Shown piece by piece: positions 35,971 to 44,841 of a stretch of DNA of 50,318 nt (positions are counted from its first letter, which is position 1; each line of letters begins with the position of its first letter). The stretch covers positions 1 to 50,318 of the forward strand of contig CAXGAP010000005.1 in assembly GCA_964008075.1 (NCBI GenBank). The letters are read 5' to 3'. Origin of the DNA: UBA724 sp964008075. Lineage in GTDB: Bacteria; Bacteroidota; Bacteroidia; Flavobacteriales; Flavobacteriaceae. The position numbers and the translations under genes are program-made. The notes beneath the pieces were generated by a model. That model worked only from the letters and a program-made list of their open reading frames with translations. It was not told the DNA's origin and did not search any database.

Positions 35971-37095
35971 TTAGGAAACTGCGGAACAACCAGCCATGGT
36001 GGTGATCTTCACAATTTCTGTAGGGGGTAATTCTTTGTTTCGCTTCACAAGTTGCGTAATCAGTGATTGTGTGATACTTGTGAATGCATTTTCGATCGCT
36101 CCACCTTGCAGTACAGCTGGCCTACCAACATCTCCTGCTTCCCGAAGACCTTGCACCAAGGGCAAGCCGCCGAGAAATGGTACATCTATATCCTCTGCCA
36201 GATACTTTGCACCATCTCTTCCGAAAATATAATATTTGTTTTCAAGGAGTTCATCTGGAGTGAAATAGGACATATTCTCCACTATGCCTAAAACAGGAAC
36301 CTGTATCGAATCTTGTTGAAACATCGCTACACCTTTTTTGGCGTCAGCAAGTGCAACGACCTGAGGTGTACTCACCACAACAGCACCAGTGACTGGAAGG
36401 GCTTGCAAAATACTAAGATGAATATCTCCTGTTCCAGGTGGCAAATCTATCAGCAAAAAGTCTAGCGCACCCCAATCGGCATCGAAAATCATTTGATTCA
36501 GCGCCTTGGATGCCATTGGACCTCGCCAAATGACTGCCTGATCAGGCTTTGTAAAAAAGCCAATCGATAATAGTTGAACACCATAGTTTTCAATTGGTTT
36601 CATTTTTGACTTGCCATCAACCTGCACAGACAGTGGGCGTTCAAAAGTAACATCAAACATTAATGGCATGGATGGCCCATATATATCTGCATCGAGAACA
36701 CCAACCTTAAAACCCATTTTGGAGAGAGTAACTGCAAGATTGGCTGTTACTGTAGATTTGCCAACGCCTCCTTTTCCAGAGGCGATCGCAATGATATTTT
36801 GAACTCCTTTCAGTGGCTTTCCTTTAATGAGATTTGGCTTTTCTTCAGCAGTGTTCTTATGCGTAACTTTGACTATGTACGTGTAGTCATCACTTAATTT
36901 TTCCTTTAAGGCATCCCCAACATGCGTTTCTATCTTTTTTCTAGATTGTAAACTCGGACTATGCATCAATATATCGATAAGAACTTCCTTTCCTATAATC
37001 TGAACATTTGCCAATGCACCGGCATCTCCTATGCTTTGGGAGGAACCCAGCAGTGGAATGTCTTTGACAATAGACTCAATTTCAGATTTTTTCAA
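35971..37095 (-). CDS. mrp: Mrp/ApbC-family iron-sulfur carrier P-loop ATPase
   Basis: A roughly 374-residue cytosolic Fe-S carrier. A DUF59/MIP18 domain occupies the N-terminus (KKSEIESIVKDIPLLGSS), then the P-loop ATPase with IIAIASGKGGVGKSTVTANL, DADIYGPSMP and the C-terminal NMSYFTPDE region. The open frame extends upstream to 37224, but that extension crosses a promoter element, so I place the start at the TTG of 37095, which begins exactly at the conserved domain. It is followed at 10 nt by the Nfu-type gene. Confidence 0.9.
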   Translation of the reverse strand: MKKSEIESIVKDIPLLGSSQSIGDAGALANVQIIGKEVLIDILMHSPSLQSRKKIETHVGDALKEKLSDDYTYIVKVTHKNTAEEKPNLIKGKPLKGVQNIIAIASGKGGVGKSTVTANLAVTLSKMGFKVGVLDADIYGPSMPLMFDVTFERPLSVQVDGKSKMKPIENYGVQLLSIGFFTKPDQAVIWRGPMASKALNQMIFDADWGALDFLLIDLPPGTGDIHLSILQALPVTGAVVVSTPQVVALADAKKGVAMFQQDSIQVPVLGIVENMSYFTPDELLENKYYIFGRDGAKYLAEDIDVPFLGGLPLVQGLREAGDVGRPAVLQGGAIENAFTSITQSLITQLVKRNKELPPTEIVKITTMAGCSAVS

Positions 37096-37123
37096 GTTTG
37101 TTTTTGAAAATGATTTTAAATTA

Positions 37124-37131
37124 CAAATATA
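37124..37131 (-). promoter_or_regulatory. -7 promoter element (TATATTTG) for mrp-nfu
   Basis: An exact TAnnTTTG on the minus strand, 28 nt upstream of the TTG start at 37095 and just after the end of the alkyltransferase-like gene. It supports the shorter mrp start. Confidence 0.55.
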
Positions 37132-37147
37132 GCACAAAGCCAGCAAC

Positions 37148-37486
37148 TTACATAGGGTTAACTGGATCCCAAAACACTTGTTTGAAGTCGATGATTTGGT
37201 CATTTTCGATTTGATGCCCCTCATTTTCCAACAACTGCTGCATCACCCTAGGTCCACCAAAATGGTGTTTACCAGTGAGCAATCCATTTCGATTGACAAC
37301 ACGATGTGCAGGTAAATCTGGTTTTGTATGCGCGGCGTTCATGGCCCAACCCACCATTCGTGCCGATCGACGCATCCCTAAACAGGCTGCGATTGCGCCA
37401 TAGCTCGTCACACGACCCTCTGGAATTTGACGAACAATAAAATAAACACGATTAAAGAAATCGGACTCATTTGAATTGTCACTCAT
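37148..37486 (-). CDS. Alkyltransferase-like (ATL) protein, MGMT fold without the acceptor cysteine
   Basis: A 112-residue homologue of the O6-methylguanine-DNA methyltransferase DNA-binding domain. It has the HTH region (GRVTSYGAIAACLGMRRSARMVGWAMN) and the hinge, but the active-site PCHRV is PAHRVV, so the methyl-accepting cysteine is alanine. ATL proteins of this kind bind alkylated guanine and flag it for nucleotide excision repair. It overlaps trmB by 8 nt and is co-transcribed with it. Confidence 0.9.
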   Translation of the reverse strand: MSDNSNESDFFNRVYFIVRQIPEGRVTSYGAIAACLGMRRSARMVGWAMNAAHTKPDLPAHRVVNRNGLLTGKHHFGGPRVMQQLLENEGHQIENDQIIDFKQVFWDPVNPM

Positions 37487-38150
37487 AACTAAATTTTAGG
37501 TAGGTTATTGGGATTTTTTGAGCCAAATACTGTTGCTCATAAAAGGTTTGAATAGAAATCACTTCTTTAGGGGCATGAAAATATTTATAAACATCATGGT
37601 GTGCTATTTGAGGTTCAATTCGCATGCCGTCTAAAACACCAAGCGTATATCCATGCAGAAAAGAACTGTCAGTTTTCAGATGTATAACTCCTTTGGGCTT
37701 GAGAACTCGTTGATACTTCTGCAAAAATTCGGGGTTGGTCAACCTGTGTTTTGTGCGCTTAAACTTTAGTTGAGGATCTGGAAAAGTCAGCCAAATTTCG
37801 GAAACTTCACCTGCTGCAAACACATGTTCAATTAGCTCGATTTGTGTTCGAATAAATGCAACATTGGAGAGTTGTTCTTCATGAGCTGTTTTTGCTCCTC
37901 TCCAAAAACGTGCGCCCTTTATGTCGATTCCAATGTAGTTGCAATTAGGATTTTGCTGTGCCAATGCCACTGTATATTCACCCTTGCCACACCCCAGCTC
38001 AAGGATGATGGGGTTATTGTTTTCAAAAAATGTATGCCAGTTCGCTTTATAATCAAACGACCCATGAACCAGTGACTCCCTGCTCGGCTGAATCACATTG
38101 GGTAAACTTTCATTTTCTTGAAAACGCTTTAGCTTATTCTTACTGCCCAT
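37479..38150 (-). CDS. trmB: tRNA (guanine-N7-)-methyltransferase
   Basis: A 223-residue SAM-dependent enzyme that forms m7G46 in the variable loop of tRNAs. SAM binding is seen in ILELGCGKGEYTVALA and NYIGIDIKGARFW; the family motif WLTFPDPQLKFKRTKHRL and the later LKTDSSFLHGYTL are diagnostic. Length is typical. It lies 6 nt after the histidine kinase gene and overlaps the ATL gene. Confidence 0.95.
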   Translation of the reverse strand: MGSKNKLKRFQENESLPNVIQPSRESLVHGSFDYKANWHTFFENNNPIILELGCGKGEYTVALAQQNPNCNYIGIDIKGARFWRGAKTAHEEQLSNVAFIRTQIELIEHVFAAGEVSEIWLTFPDPQLKFKRTKHRLTNPEFLQKYQRVLKPKGVIHLKTDSSFLHGYTLGVLDGMRIEPQIAHHDVYKYFHAPKEVISIQTFYEQQYLAQKIPITYLKFSYE

Positions 38151-38156
38151 TGACTC

Positions 38157-39227
38157 CTATGTTTGGTCAACCGAATAGGTTGCCTTGTCTAAGGTAAAAG
38201 AAAATTGAGAGCCAATGTCAACTTTACTTTCAACAAATATTTCTTGCTGATGGGCTTCAATTATGTGTTTAGCGATCGAAAGCCCTAAGCCAGAGCCCCC
38301 ATCTTTGCGACTTCCACTTTTGTCAACGCGATAAAAACGCTCGAACAAACGTGGCAGATGCTCTTGTGCGATTCCCTCGCCATTGTCTGCAATATGAACT
38401 TTGATTGTGTGTTCATCAAAGTCTTCAAAACGAACTTCTGTTGTCCCTTTTTTCTTTCCATATTTAATCGAATTTACGATCAGATTTGTAACAACTTGTT
38501 GAATTCGCTCTTCATCCGCATGAACTTCAATTGGAAACAAATAATCTTTGTCAAATTCTAATGATATATTGGCTTTGGCCGCTCGAATTTCTAGCAATTC
38601 AAATATATTTCTAACATGCTCCACAATATCAAAATTTGACATCACTAGTGCTTGATTTTGTATCTCAAGTTGTGTAAGTAAATCTAAATCTTTTATAATA
38701 TAAAGCAATCTATTGACCCCTTTGGTTGCTCGATTAATATATTTTTTATTGACTTTGTCATCATACAAAGCACCATCTGATAAGGTTGATAAATACCCTT
38801 GAACTGTAAATAAGGGGGTTTTAAGCTCATGCGCTACATTGCCTAAAAACTCTTTTCTAAAGGCATCTTGACTTTTTAAAGTGGTTATTTCTAATTTTCG
38901 CTTAGAAACAATTTCTTTAACCCTCTCCTCCAACTCCTTCAAATCAATGACTTCATTGTTGTGATAAACTTCTTCATTTTCAGTAGAAAAATCTTTGAAG
39001 AGTTCTTTAAGGTGGGCGTCAAAAAGCCTGTTGATTTGCCTGTTGAGCCAGTAATAAAGAGCGAACGAAAAAATGACCCCTATTCCGATTGATAGAGTTA
39101 AGATATTGGTTGAAAATGAGTCTTGATAAAAAATGAAAAAACTCGAAAGAGAAACTGCGATTACAATAATAAATAGGCAGGCTGTTGAGCATACAATAGC
39201 AATTAACTTTCTTTTCTTTATCAGCAC
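38157..39227 (-). CDS. PhoR-like sensor histidine kinase
   Basis: A 356-residue inner-membrane kinase. Two transmembrane helices (about 8-33 and 41-60) enclose a very short loop, so the sensory part is minimal. The HisKA box is FLGNVAHELKTPLFT with the phosphoacceptor H133; the ATPase domain shows NLIVNSIKYG, DNGEGI, FERFYRVD and GGSGLGLSIAKHI. Translation starts at a GTG 10 nt after the response regulator stop. Bacteroidota pairs of this form are PhoR/PhoB-like, but the signal is not shown by sequence. Confidence 0.92.
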   Translation of the reverse strand: MLIKKRKLIAIVCSTACLFIIVIAVSLSSFFIFYQDSFSTNILTLSIGIGVIFSFALYYWLNRQINRLFDAHLKELFKDFSTENEEVYHNNEVIDLKELEERVKEIVSKRKLEITTLKSQDAFRKEFLGNVAHELKTPLFTVQGYLSTLSDGALYDDKVNKKYINRATKGVNRLLYIIKDLDLLTQLEIQNQALVMSNFDIVEHVRNIFELLEIRAAKANISLEFDKDYLFPIEVHADEERIQQVVTNLIVNSIKYGKKKGTTEVRFEDFDEHTIKVHIADNGEGIAQEHLPRLFERFYRVDKSGSRKDGGSGLGLSIAKHIIEAHQQEIFVESKVDIGSQFSFTLDKATYSVDQT

Positions 39228-39237
39228 AGAAGTTTAT

Positions 39238-39924
39238 TTAGATTACGTATTTGTACCCAACACCTTTCACTGTTTTGAAGTGTTGATCGCCAAATTTTTC
39301 TCTGAGTTTACGTATGTGTACGTCAATTGTACGACCACCAACGATGACTTCATTTCCCCAAACACGATCATAAATAACTTCACGCTCAAAAACCTTGTTG
39401 GGCTTACTAGCCAAGAGCGAAAGGAGCTCAAATTCTTTTCTAGGAAGAATTTTTTCCTCACCTTTATATATGATTTTATATTCGTCACGATTAACAATAA
39501 GGCTTCCGGCTTCAATTATTTTACTGCTTTCTTTATCGTCACTAACACGACGCAAAAGTGATTTAACTTTGCTGACGAGGACTTTAATTTTCACTGGTTT
39601 TGTGATGTAGTCATCAGCACCAGCTTCCAAGCCTGCAACCTGTGTATAGTCCTCACTGCGAGCAGTCAGAAAAACAATGATTAACTTTTCTCCCAATTTG
39701 GGTATTTTTCGCAAAATCTCACATGCCTCGATCCCATCCATGATAGGCATCATGACGTCAAGTAAAATTAAGTGTGGAGACTTGCTTTTAGCTTTTTTAA
39801 TAGCCTCTTCTCCATTGGTAGCAGTGTAGACTTTATAACCCTCATTAGATAAATTATAACTTATGAACTCTAAGATGTCTGGCTCATCATCAACGAGTAA
39901 AATCTTAATCTTTTTTTTATCCAT
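39238..39924 (-). CDS. OmpR/PhoB-family response regulator
   Basis: A 228-residue two-domain regulator. The receiver domain has the acidic pocket VDDEPD, the phosphoacceptor D56 (LILLDVMMPIMDG) and the lysine in DDYITKPVKI. The winged-helix DNA-binding domain ends in RTIDVHIRKLREKFG and TVKGVGYKYVI. The ATG at 39924 is preferred; the open frame's upstream TTG lies beyond the promoter element. It forms an operon with its kinase. Confidence 0.94.
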   Translation of the reverse strand: MDKKKIKILLVDDEPDILEFISYNLSNEGYKVYTATNGEEAIKKAKSKSPHLILLDVMMPIMDGIEACEILRKIPKLGEKLIIVFLTARSEDYTQVAGLEAGADDYITKPVKIKVLVSKVKSLLRRVSDDKESSKIIEAGSLIVNRDEYKIIYKGEEKILPRKEFELLSLLASKPNKVFEREVIYDRVWGNEVIVGGRTIDVHIRKLREKFGDQHFKTVKGVGYKYVI

Positions 39925-39938
39925 TATACGCCAAAATC

Positions 39939-39946
39939 CAAATGTA
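39939..39946 (-). promoter_or_regulatory. -7 promoter element (TACATTTG) for the two-component operon
   Basis: An exact TAnnTTTG on the minus strand, 14 nt before the response regulator ATG at 39924. It is back to back with the LuxE-like gene promoter at 39999-40006. Confidence 0.5.
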
Positions 39947-39998
39947 TAAAATTTATAGCTCAATCAACTGCTCAAACATTAGCTTAACGTTAAAAATG

Positions 39999-40006
39999 TA
40001 AATTTG
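39999..40006 (+). promoter_or_regulatory. -7 promoter element (TAAATTTG) for the LuxE-like gene
   Basis: An exact TAnnTTTG on the plus strand, 10 nt before the ATG at 40017, implying a leader of only a few nucleotides. Confidence 0.5.
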
Positions 40007-40016
40007 ATGTCGATTT

Positions 40017-40982
40017 ATGAACCAACTATCGTTTTACCAATCATCAAAAGCATTTGAACTGCAAGCGATTCAATTATATGAAAAGCAGTTCTCAAACAAT
40101 CCTATTTATCGTTCGTTTTGCGATTTGGTTCACAAACATCCTAGCGATTGTGAATCTGTTATAGAGATTCCTTTTTTACCTATTTCTTTCTTCAAAACAC
40201 ACATAGTCCTCACAGGAAACCCAGAGTGTTCACATATTTTTGAAAGCAGTGGAACGGGAGGAAAAACAAGCTCTCATCATGTAGCAAATATTGAGGTTTA
40301 TGAGCAGAGTTTTTTCAATTGTTTTGAATTATTTTATGGGCATCCCAACCAATTTGCTGTAATTGGCTTGTTGCCTGGATACTTGGAAAAACCCAATTCG
40401 TCATTGATCTACATGATGCAAAAGTTGATTGAAATATCGGATTGTGTCGACAGTGGTTTTTATCTCGACAACTTCCAAAAACTACATGATGTTTTGAAAC
40501 GTCGTGAGCAGGCCAATCAAAAAACTTTTTTGCTAGGGGTAAGTTTTGCTCTCATGGATTTTGCAGAACAATTTCCAAGCTCATTGCAGCATACTATCGT
40601 AGTCGAAACTGGAGGCATGAAGGGGCGTCGTAAAGAACTGGTGCGTGAAGAACTTCATGCACAACTCAAGCAAAATCTTGAGGTTGTAGATATTAAATCA
40701 GAATATGGTATGACAGAACTACTCTCTCAAGCCTATGCAAAAGACAATGGGCGATTTTGCTGTCCACCATGGATGAAAGTCCTTGTTCGAAATCCAAATA
40801 ACCCTTTGGATATTCAAGCGCATGGAACAGGGTGTCTGAATATTATTGATCTGGCAAATAAAAATTCTTGTGCTTTTATCGGAACCGATGACTTAGGGAG
40901 GGTTTATTCAGATGGAACCTTTGAAGTGATCGGTAGAGCTGATTCAACTGACGTCAGAGGGTGTAATCTAATGGTTAGTTAA
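40017..40982 (+). CDS. LuxE-like acyl-adenylating enzyme
   Basis: A 321-residue cytosolic protein of the acyl-protein synthetase/LuxE group of the ANL adenylating superfamily. It has FESSGTGGKTSSHH (the AMP-binding P-loop), SEYGMTELLSQAY and TDDLGRVYSDG. No LuxC- or LuxD-like partner and no acyl-carrier gene is nearby. Stand-alone members are common in flavobacteria and their acyl substrate is unknown. Its 3' end overlaps the convergent tyrS gene by 8 nt. Confidence 0.85.
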   Translation: MNQLSFYQSSKAFELQAIQLYEKQFSNNPIYRSFCDLVHKHPSDCESVIEIPFLPISFFKTHIVLTGNPECSHIFESSGTGGKTSSHHVANIEVYEQSFFNCFELFYGHPNQFAVIGLLPGYLEKPNSSLIYMMQKLIEISDCVDSGFYLDNFQKLHDVLKRREQANQKTFLLGVSFALMDFAEQFPSSLQHTIVVETGGMKGRRKELVREELHAQLKQNLEVVDIKSEYGMTELLSQAYAKDNGRFCCPPWMKVLVRNPNNPLDIQAHGTGCLNIIDLANKNSCAFIGTDDLGRVYSDGTFEVIGRADSTDVRGCNLMVS

Positions 40983-42270
40983 ACACCACCAAAAAGTAGT
41001 TCTTTTTTCCACGTTGAAGCAATAAATAGCGATCACATATTAGATTAGATGTTTGTGCAGAAAAAGACTCGTTAATCTTTTCTTTATTTATTGAAATCGA
41101 GTTCTCTTTCAGTGCTCGTCTTGCTTCGCCGTTTGAGGACAGGAATCCTGTTAAGGAAGCGAGTAAATCTATAGCAGTGCATCCTTCTGCGAGGGTCGAT
41201 TTGGATAAGGTGGCTTGGGGGACACCCTCAAACACATCCAAAAAAGTTGCTTCATCCAGCTTCTTTAGCGATACCGAAGTTGCTTTTCCAAAGAGGATTT
41301 CTGATGCTTGAACAGCCAACAACCGTTCTTCTTCAGAATGCACCATTCTTGTCACTTCATCTGCTAGGGTCTTTTGAAGCTTACGCATATGAAGTGCTTG
41401 TTGGTGTTCTTCAATTAGATTAGCTATCGTTTTTTCATCTAAAAAGGTGAATATTTTGATATAACGCTCTGCATCATAGTCAGTGGTGTTTAGCCAATAT
41501 TGATAAAATTTATAAGGAGACGTTTTGGTTTTATCCAACCAAACATTACCCTCTTCTGTTTTTCCGAACTTGGTGCCATCGGCTTTTGTAATCAAAGGGC
41601 AAGTAAGCGCATAGGCCTTACCACCTGCTTTACGACGTACGAGCTCTGTGCCAGTGGTGATGTTACCCCATTGATCACTTCCCCCCATCTGCAACAAACA
41701 GTTGTGATGTTCATACAAATGAAGAAAATCATAACCTTGAATCAATTGATAGCTGAACTCAGTGAAGGACATCCCATCTTTTGCATGGCTCACAAGACGC
41801 TTTTTTACAGAGTCTTTGGCCATCATATAATTGACTGACAAATGCTTACCAATATCTCTTGCAAAATCAATCAGCGAAAAGTCAGACATCCAGTCGTAGT
41901 TGTTGACGAGCATTGCGGCATTAGGAGAGTTTTTATCGAAATCCAAAAAACGGCTTAGCTGAGTTTCAATCCCTTTCACATTTTTTTCGAGAGTTTCTTT
42001 ATCGAGTAAATTTCGTTCCTGTGATTTACCAGAGGGATCGCCAATCATGCCAGTTGCACCTCCGATCAAAGCAATTGGACTGTGCCCTGCTTTCTGAAAA
42101 TGTATCAAAATCATGATCTGTACCAAACTCCCAATGTGCAAAGAGTCGGCAGTGGGGTCAAAACCGATGTAGCCAGCTGTTGACTTTTCCTTCAACACCT
42201 TCTCAGTATCGGGCATGATGTCATGAATCATCCCTCTCCACTCTAGTTCTGCTACAAAGTTTTTTGCCAT
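40975..42270 (-). CDS. tyrS: Tyrosyl-tRNA synthetase
   Basis: A 431-residue class I synthetase that charges tRNA-Tyr. GFDPTADSLHIGSL carries the HIGH-type motif, GGATGMIGDPSGKS and QGYDF the tyrosine pocket, and KADGTKFGKTEEG the KMSKS-type loop. A C-terminal S4 RNA-binding domain (ALKENSISINKEKI) completes the bacterial form. The ATG at 42270 gives the normal N-terminus MAKNFVAELEWRGM; the open frame extends 14 codons upstream. Confidence 0.97.
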   Translation of the reverse strand: MAKNFVAELEWRGMIHDIMPDTEKVLKEKSTAGYIGFDPTADSLHIGSLVQIMILIHFQKAGHSPIALIGGATGMIGDPSGKSQERNLLDKETLEKNVKGIETQLSRFLDFDKNSPNAAMLVNNYDWMSDFSLIDFARDIGKHLSVNYMMAKDSVKKRLVSHAKDGMSFTEFSYQLIQGYDFLHLYEHHNCLLQMGGSDQWGNITTGTELVRRKAGGKAYALTCPLITKADGTKFGKTEEGNVWLDKTKTSPYKFYQYWLNTTDYDAERYIKIFTFLDEKTIANLIEEHQQALHMRKLQKTLADEVTRMVHSEEERLLAVQASEILFGKATSVSLKKLDEATFLDVFEGVPQATLSKSTLAEGCTAIDLLASLTGFLSSNGEARRALKENSISINKEKINESFSAQTSNLICDRYLLLQRGKKNYFLVVFN

Positions 42271-42323
42271 TGTCTTAGAATTGAACAAATATAAGTCCTT
42301 CATACTGATCAAAAAAGCAAAGA

Positions 42324-42722
42324 CTACTCAACCATTATTATTTTGGGAGATAGTGTCTTACCAACAGAGTCAATCGCTCTTTTTTCGTTGTGCCTTTCTA
42401 GCGCTCTTTTTTCAAAATCTTCTAATTTTATTCTAGCTGCGCTTGTAATGCGCAAGTATGCTTTTGGTTGCTTTGCATAGTAGGCGTTACTTACAGCAAA
42501 CTGTGTGCTATCAATATTGTGGTACTTATAAAATGACTCACTGTCCAAGCCAATTCTAGCTGTTTCTCCCTTCATTACAAAGCTCTTACTGGCATCAAAT
42601 AGTGCAAGCTCAAAAATCAAATCGGCCATTTTCTCCTCTCCAATTAGATTTTCTGGTTTTTTTTGATCAACTTGCCCACAGGACAAAAACATCAAAAGCA
42701 TCAAAAACAAGTGTTTTTTCAT
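42324..42722 (-). CDS. DUF4296 lipoprotein
   Basis: A 132-residue lipoprotein (lipobox FLSC) of the DUF4296 family, found almost only in Bacteroidota. It has the typical N-terminal EEKMADLIFELALFDA and FYKYHNIDSTQFAVSNAYYA stretches. Function is unknown. It overlaps dihydroorotase by 4 nt (ATGA), an arrangement conserved in flavobacteria, and ends 53 nt before tyrS. Confidence 0.85.
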   Translation of the reverse strand: MKKHLFLMLLMFLSCGQVDQKKPENLIGEEKMADLIFELALFDASKSFVMKGETARIGLDSESFYKYHNIDSTQFAVSNAYYAKQPKAYLRITSAARIKLEDFEKRALERHNEKRAIDSVGKTLSPKIIMVE

Positions 42723-44062
42723 CTTTTAAATTTTACAGCCATCGCAGCACTTTCACTTGAAAACACACCATTATCATAGGTCAAAACCCCATTTACAATT
42801 GATTGCGTAACACGCGAACGAAAGCGCTGCCCCTCGAGTGGCGACCAACCACATTTGTAAAGAATATTTTCTTTAGAAACAGTGTAGGGTGCTTCCATAT
42901 CTACAAGTACCAAATCTGCAAAGTACCCTTCACGAACAAATCCTCGTCGATCGATATCAAATAGTTTTGCAGGATTATGTGCCATTTTTTCAACGATTTT
43001 TTCTATCGAAATTTTTCCTTGCAAATGACATTCCAATAATACAGACAAAGCGTGTTGGACCATTGGACCACCCGAGGGAGCTTTGGTGTATGGATTCATT
43101 TTTTCTTCCATGGTATGGGGTGCATGGTCAGTGGCAATAATATCAATTCGATCGTCATTGAGTGCTGTCCAAAGACCATGACGATCTTTGGCTGTTTTTA
43201 CAGCTGGATTCCACTTGATCAAACTCCCTTTTTCGTCATAATCAGCATCTGAAAACCAAAGATGATGAATACAAACCTCTGACGTTATATTCTTTGTTTT
43301 TACATCAAAATGACTGTCAAACAATTCGGTTTCTTTTGCTGTTGACAAATGAAAAACATGAAGTCTTGCACCTGTTTCTTTGGCAAGTGAAACAGCCTTG
43401 TATGAGGAAAGGTAACAAGATTCTTCAGATCGAATCTGTGGGTGAAAAGACATTGGGATATCATCACCATATTTTTTGATAAAAACCGACAAATTGTGTC
43501 GAATGGTTTGTTCATCTTCGCAGTGAACAGAGATTGGGAGTTTTGTGTTTGAAAAAATATCTCGCAAAACCTCGGGCTTATCAACCAGCATATTGCCAGT
43601 CGATGATCCAAGAAATAACTTTATTCCTGGTACAAGTTGGGGGTCGACGGCGAGTACTTCGTTGAGGTTGTCATTGGTGCCTCCAAACATAAATCCAAAA
43701 TTGGCCCAAGAGGATATTTTGGCAATTTCAATTTTGTTTTCAAATTCGCTCCAATTGGTTGTTTGGGGATTTGTGTTTGGCATTTCAAAAAAGGTGGTAA
43801 TACCCCCAGCAACTGCAGAGCGACTTTCTGTTTCTATTGTCCCTTTGTGCGTGAGTCCAGGCTCGCGAAAATGAACTTGATCGTCGATGAGTCCAGGAAG
43901 TAACAACTTACCCATAGCGTTGATTTCAACATCTGCCACATCACCAATTTGAGGCGCAATTTTAGAAATGAAAGCACCCTCTACGAAAAGATCAAGGGTT
44001 TTGATTTGCCCTTCGTTTACGACTTTTGCATTGCGAATCAAGAGTGTTTGATTATTTGGCAT
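42719..44062 (-). CDS. pyrC: Dihydroorotase
   Basis: A 447-residue zinc amidohydrolase of pyrimidine synthesis that closes carbamoyl-aspartate to dihydroorotate. Metal ligands are visible in LPGLIDDQVHFREPG, the second histidines in ISVHCEDEQTIRHN and VFHLSTAKE, and the catalytic Asp in ATDHAPHTMEEK. The length and C-terminal Gly-rich region place it in the class I (long) type. Allantoinase is the alternative, but no purine-degradation genes are near. It overlaps the glycosyltransferase gene by 11 nt. Confidence 0.88.
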   Translation of the reverse strand: MPNNQTLLIRNAKVVNEGQIKTLDLFVEGAFISKIAPQIGDVADVEINAMGKLLLPGLIDDQVHFREPGLTHKGTIETESRSAVAGGITTFFEMPNTNPQTTNWSEFENKIEIAKISSWANFGFMFGGTNDNLNEVLAVDPQLVPGIKLFLGSSTGNMLVDKPEVLRDIFSNTKLPISVHCEDEQTIRHNLSVFIKKYGDDIPMSFHPQIRSEESCYLSSYKAVSLAKETGARLHVFHLSTAKETELFDSHFDVKTKNITSEVCIHHLWFSDADYDEKGSLIKWNPAVKTAKDRHGLWTALNDDRIDIIATDHAPHTMEEKMNPYTKAPSGGPMVQHALSVLLECHLQGKISIEKIVEKMAHNPAKLFDIDRRGFVREGYFADLVLVDMEAPYTVSKENILYKCGWSPLEGQRFRSRVTQSIVNGVLTYDNGVFSSESAAMAVKFKR

Positions 44063-44774
44063 ACCAGCTTTTTATTTTCATCAAAATTATACCAAAAATA
44101 GCTTCACTAATAATTGATCGGTTCATTTTTGAAACCCCTCGCGTGCGATCTGTGAATACAACAGGTATCTCCTTCAAACGAAAATTCTTGACCCATGCTT
44201 TGAATTTCATTTCAATCTGAAAAGCATAGCCAGAAAAACGGATATTTTCATTTGTGATGGCTTGAATCACTTCTTTTTTATATCCCACAAAGCCCGCAGT
44301 CGTATCTTTAATTGGCATTCGAGTAATCAAACGAACGTAGAGTGAGGCAAAATAGGACAGTAAAATTCTAGACAAAGTCCAATTGATGACTTGAATTCCA
44401 CGAACATATCTTGATCCCACAACAACATCTGCCTTGTCCTTTTGCAGCATATCATATAATTTAGTAAGGTCATAAGGGTCATGAGAAAAATCAGCATCCA
44501 TTTCAAATAAATACTGATAATTTCGATCCAATGCCCATTGAAATGCCTCAAGATAAGCAGGGCCCAAACCTTCTTTAGTTGGCCGTTTCAGGAGGTGTAA
44601 ACAGTCTTTATATTTTGGTTGTAGTGCTTCGACTAATTGAGCAGTTCCGTCCGGCGAATCATCATCTACAACCAGCATATCAAAAGGATAATCTAAGGCC
44701 ATTACAACCGCAACCAATTCCTCGATGTTTTCGGCTTCATTGTAGGTTGGAACAATAACTAGCTTTTCTTTCAT
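44052..44774 (-). CDS. Polyprenol-phosphate mannosyltransferase-like GT2 glycosyltransferase
   Basis: A 240-residue GT-A fold enzyme like Dpm1, which transfers mannose (or another hexose) from a nucleotide sugar to a polyprenyl phosphate at the inner membrane. Motifs are VIVPTYNEAENIEELV, LVVDDDSPDGT, EMDADFSHDP (the metal-binding DxD) and VVGSRYVRG. The ATG at 44774 is chosen over the upstream frame extension since it begins exactly at the family N-terminus. It overlaps pyrC by 11 nt. Confidence 0.9.
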   Translation of the reverse strand: MKEKLVIVPTYNEAENIEELVAVVMALDYPFDMLVVDDDSPDGTAQLVEALQPKYKDCLHLLKRPTKEGLGPAYLEAFQWALDRNYQYLFEMDADFSHDPYDLTKLYDMLQKDKADVVVGSRYVRGIQVINWTLSRILLSYFASLYVRLITRMPIKDTTAGFVGYKKEVIQAITNENIRFSGYAFQIEMKFKAWVKNFRLKEIPVVFTDRTRGVSKMNRSIISEAIFGIILMKIKSWYAK

Positions 44775-44829
44775 GATATACGCAAAACAAAAGTAGGGAA
44801 TTCGGCGGTCTTGTTCCCATACCATTGTT

Positions 44830-44837
44830 TACTTTTG
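44830..44837 (+). promoter_or_regulatory. -7 promoter element (TACTTTTG) for DUF4271
   Basis: An exact TAnnTTTG ending 4 nt before the GTG start at 44842. The spacing implies a leaderless transcript, as at GH92. Confidence 0.5.
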
Positions 44838-44841
44838 TACT

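Noticed and set aside
36611..36802. Plus-strand open frame opposite mrp
   Set aside because: An antisense shadow of the conserved P-loop region with no homology signal.
37096..37224. Cysteine-rich N-terminal extension of the Mrp frame
   Set aside because: It overlaps the 3' end of the ATL gene and contains an exact TAnnTTTG element; the conserved domain begins at the TTG of 37095.
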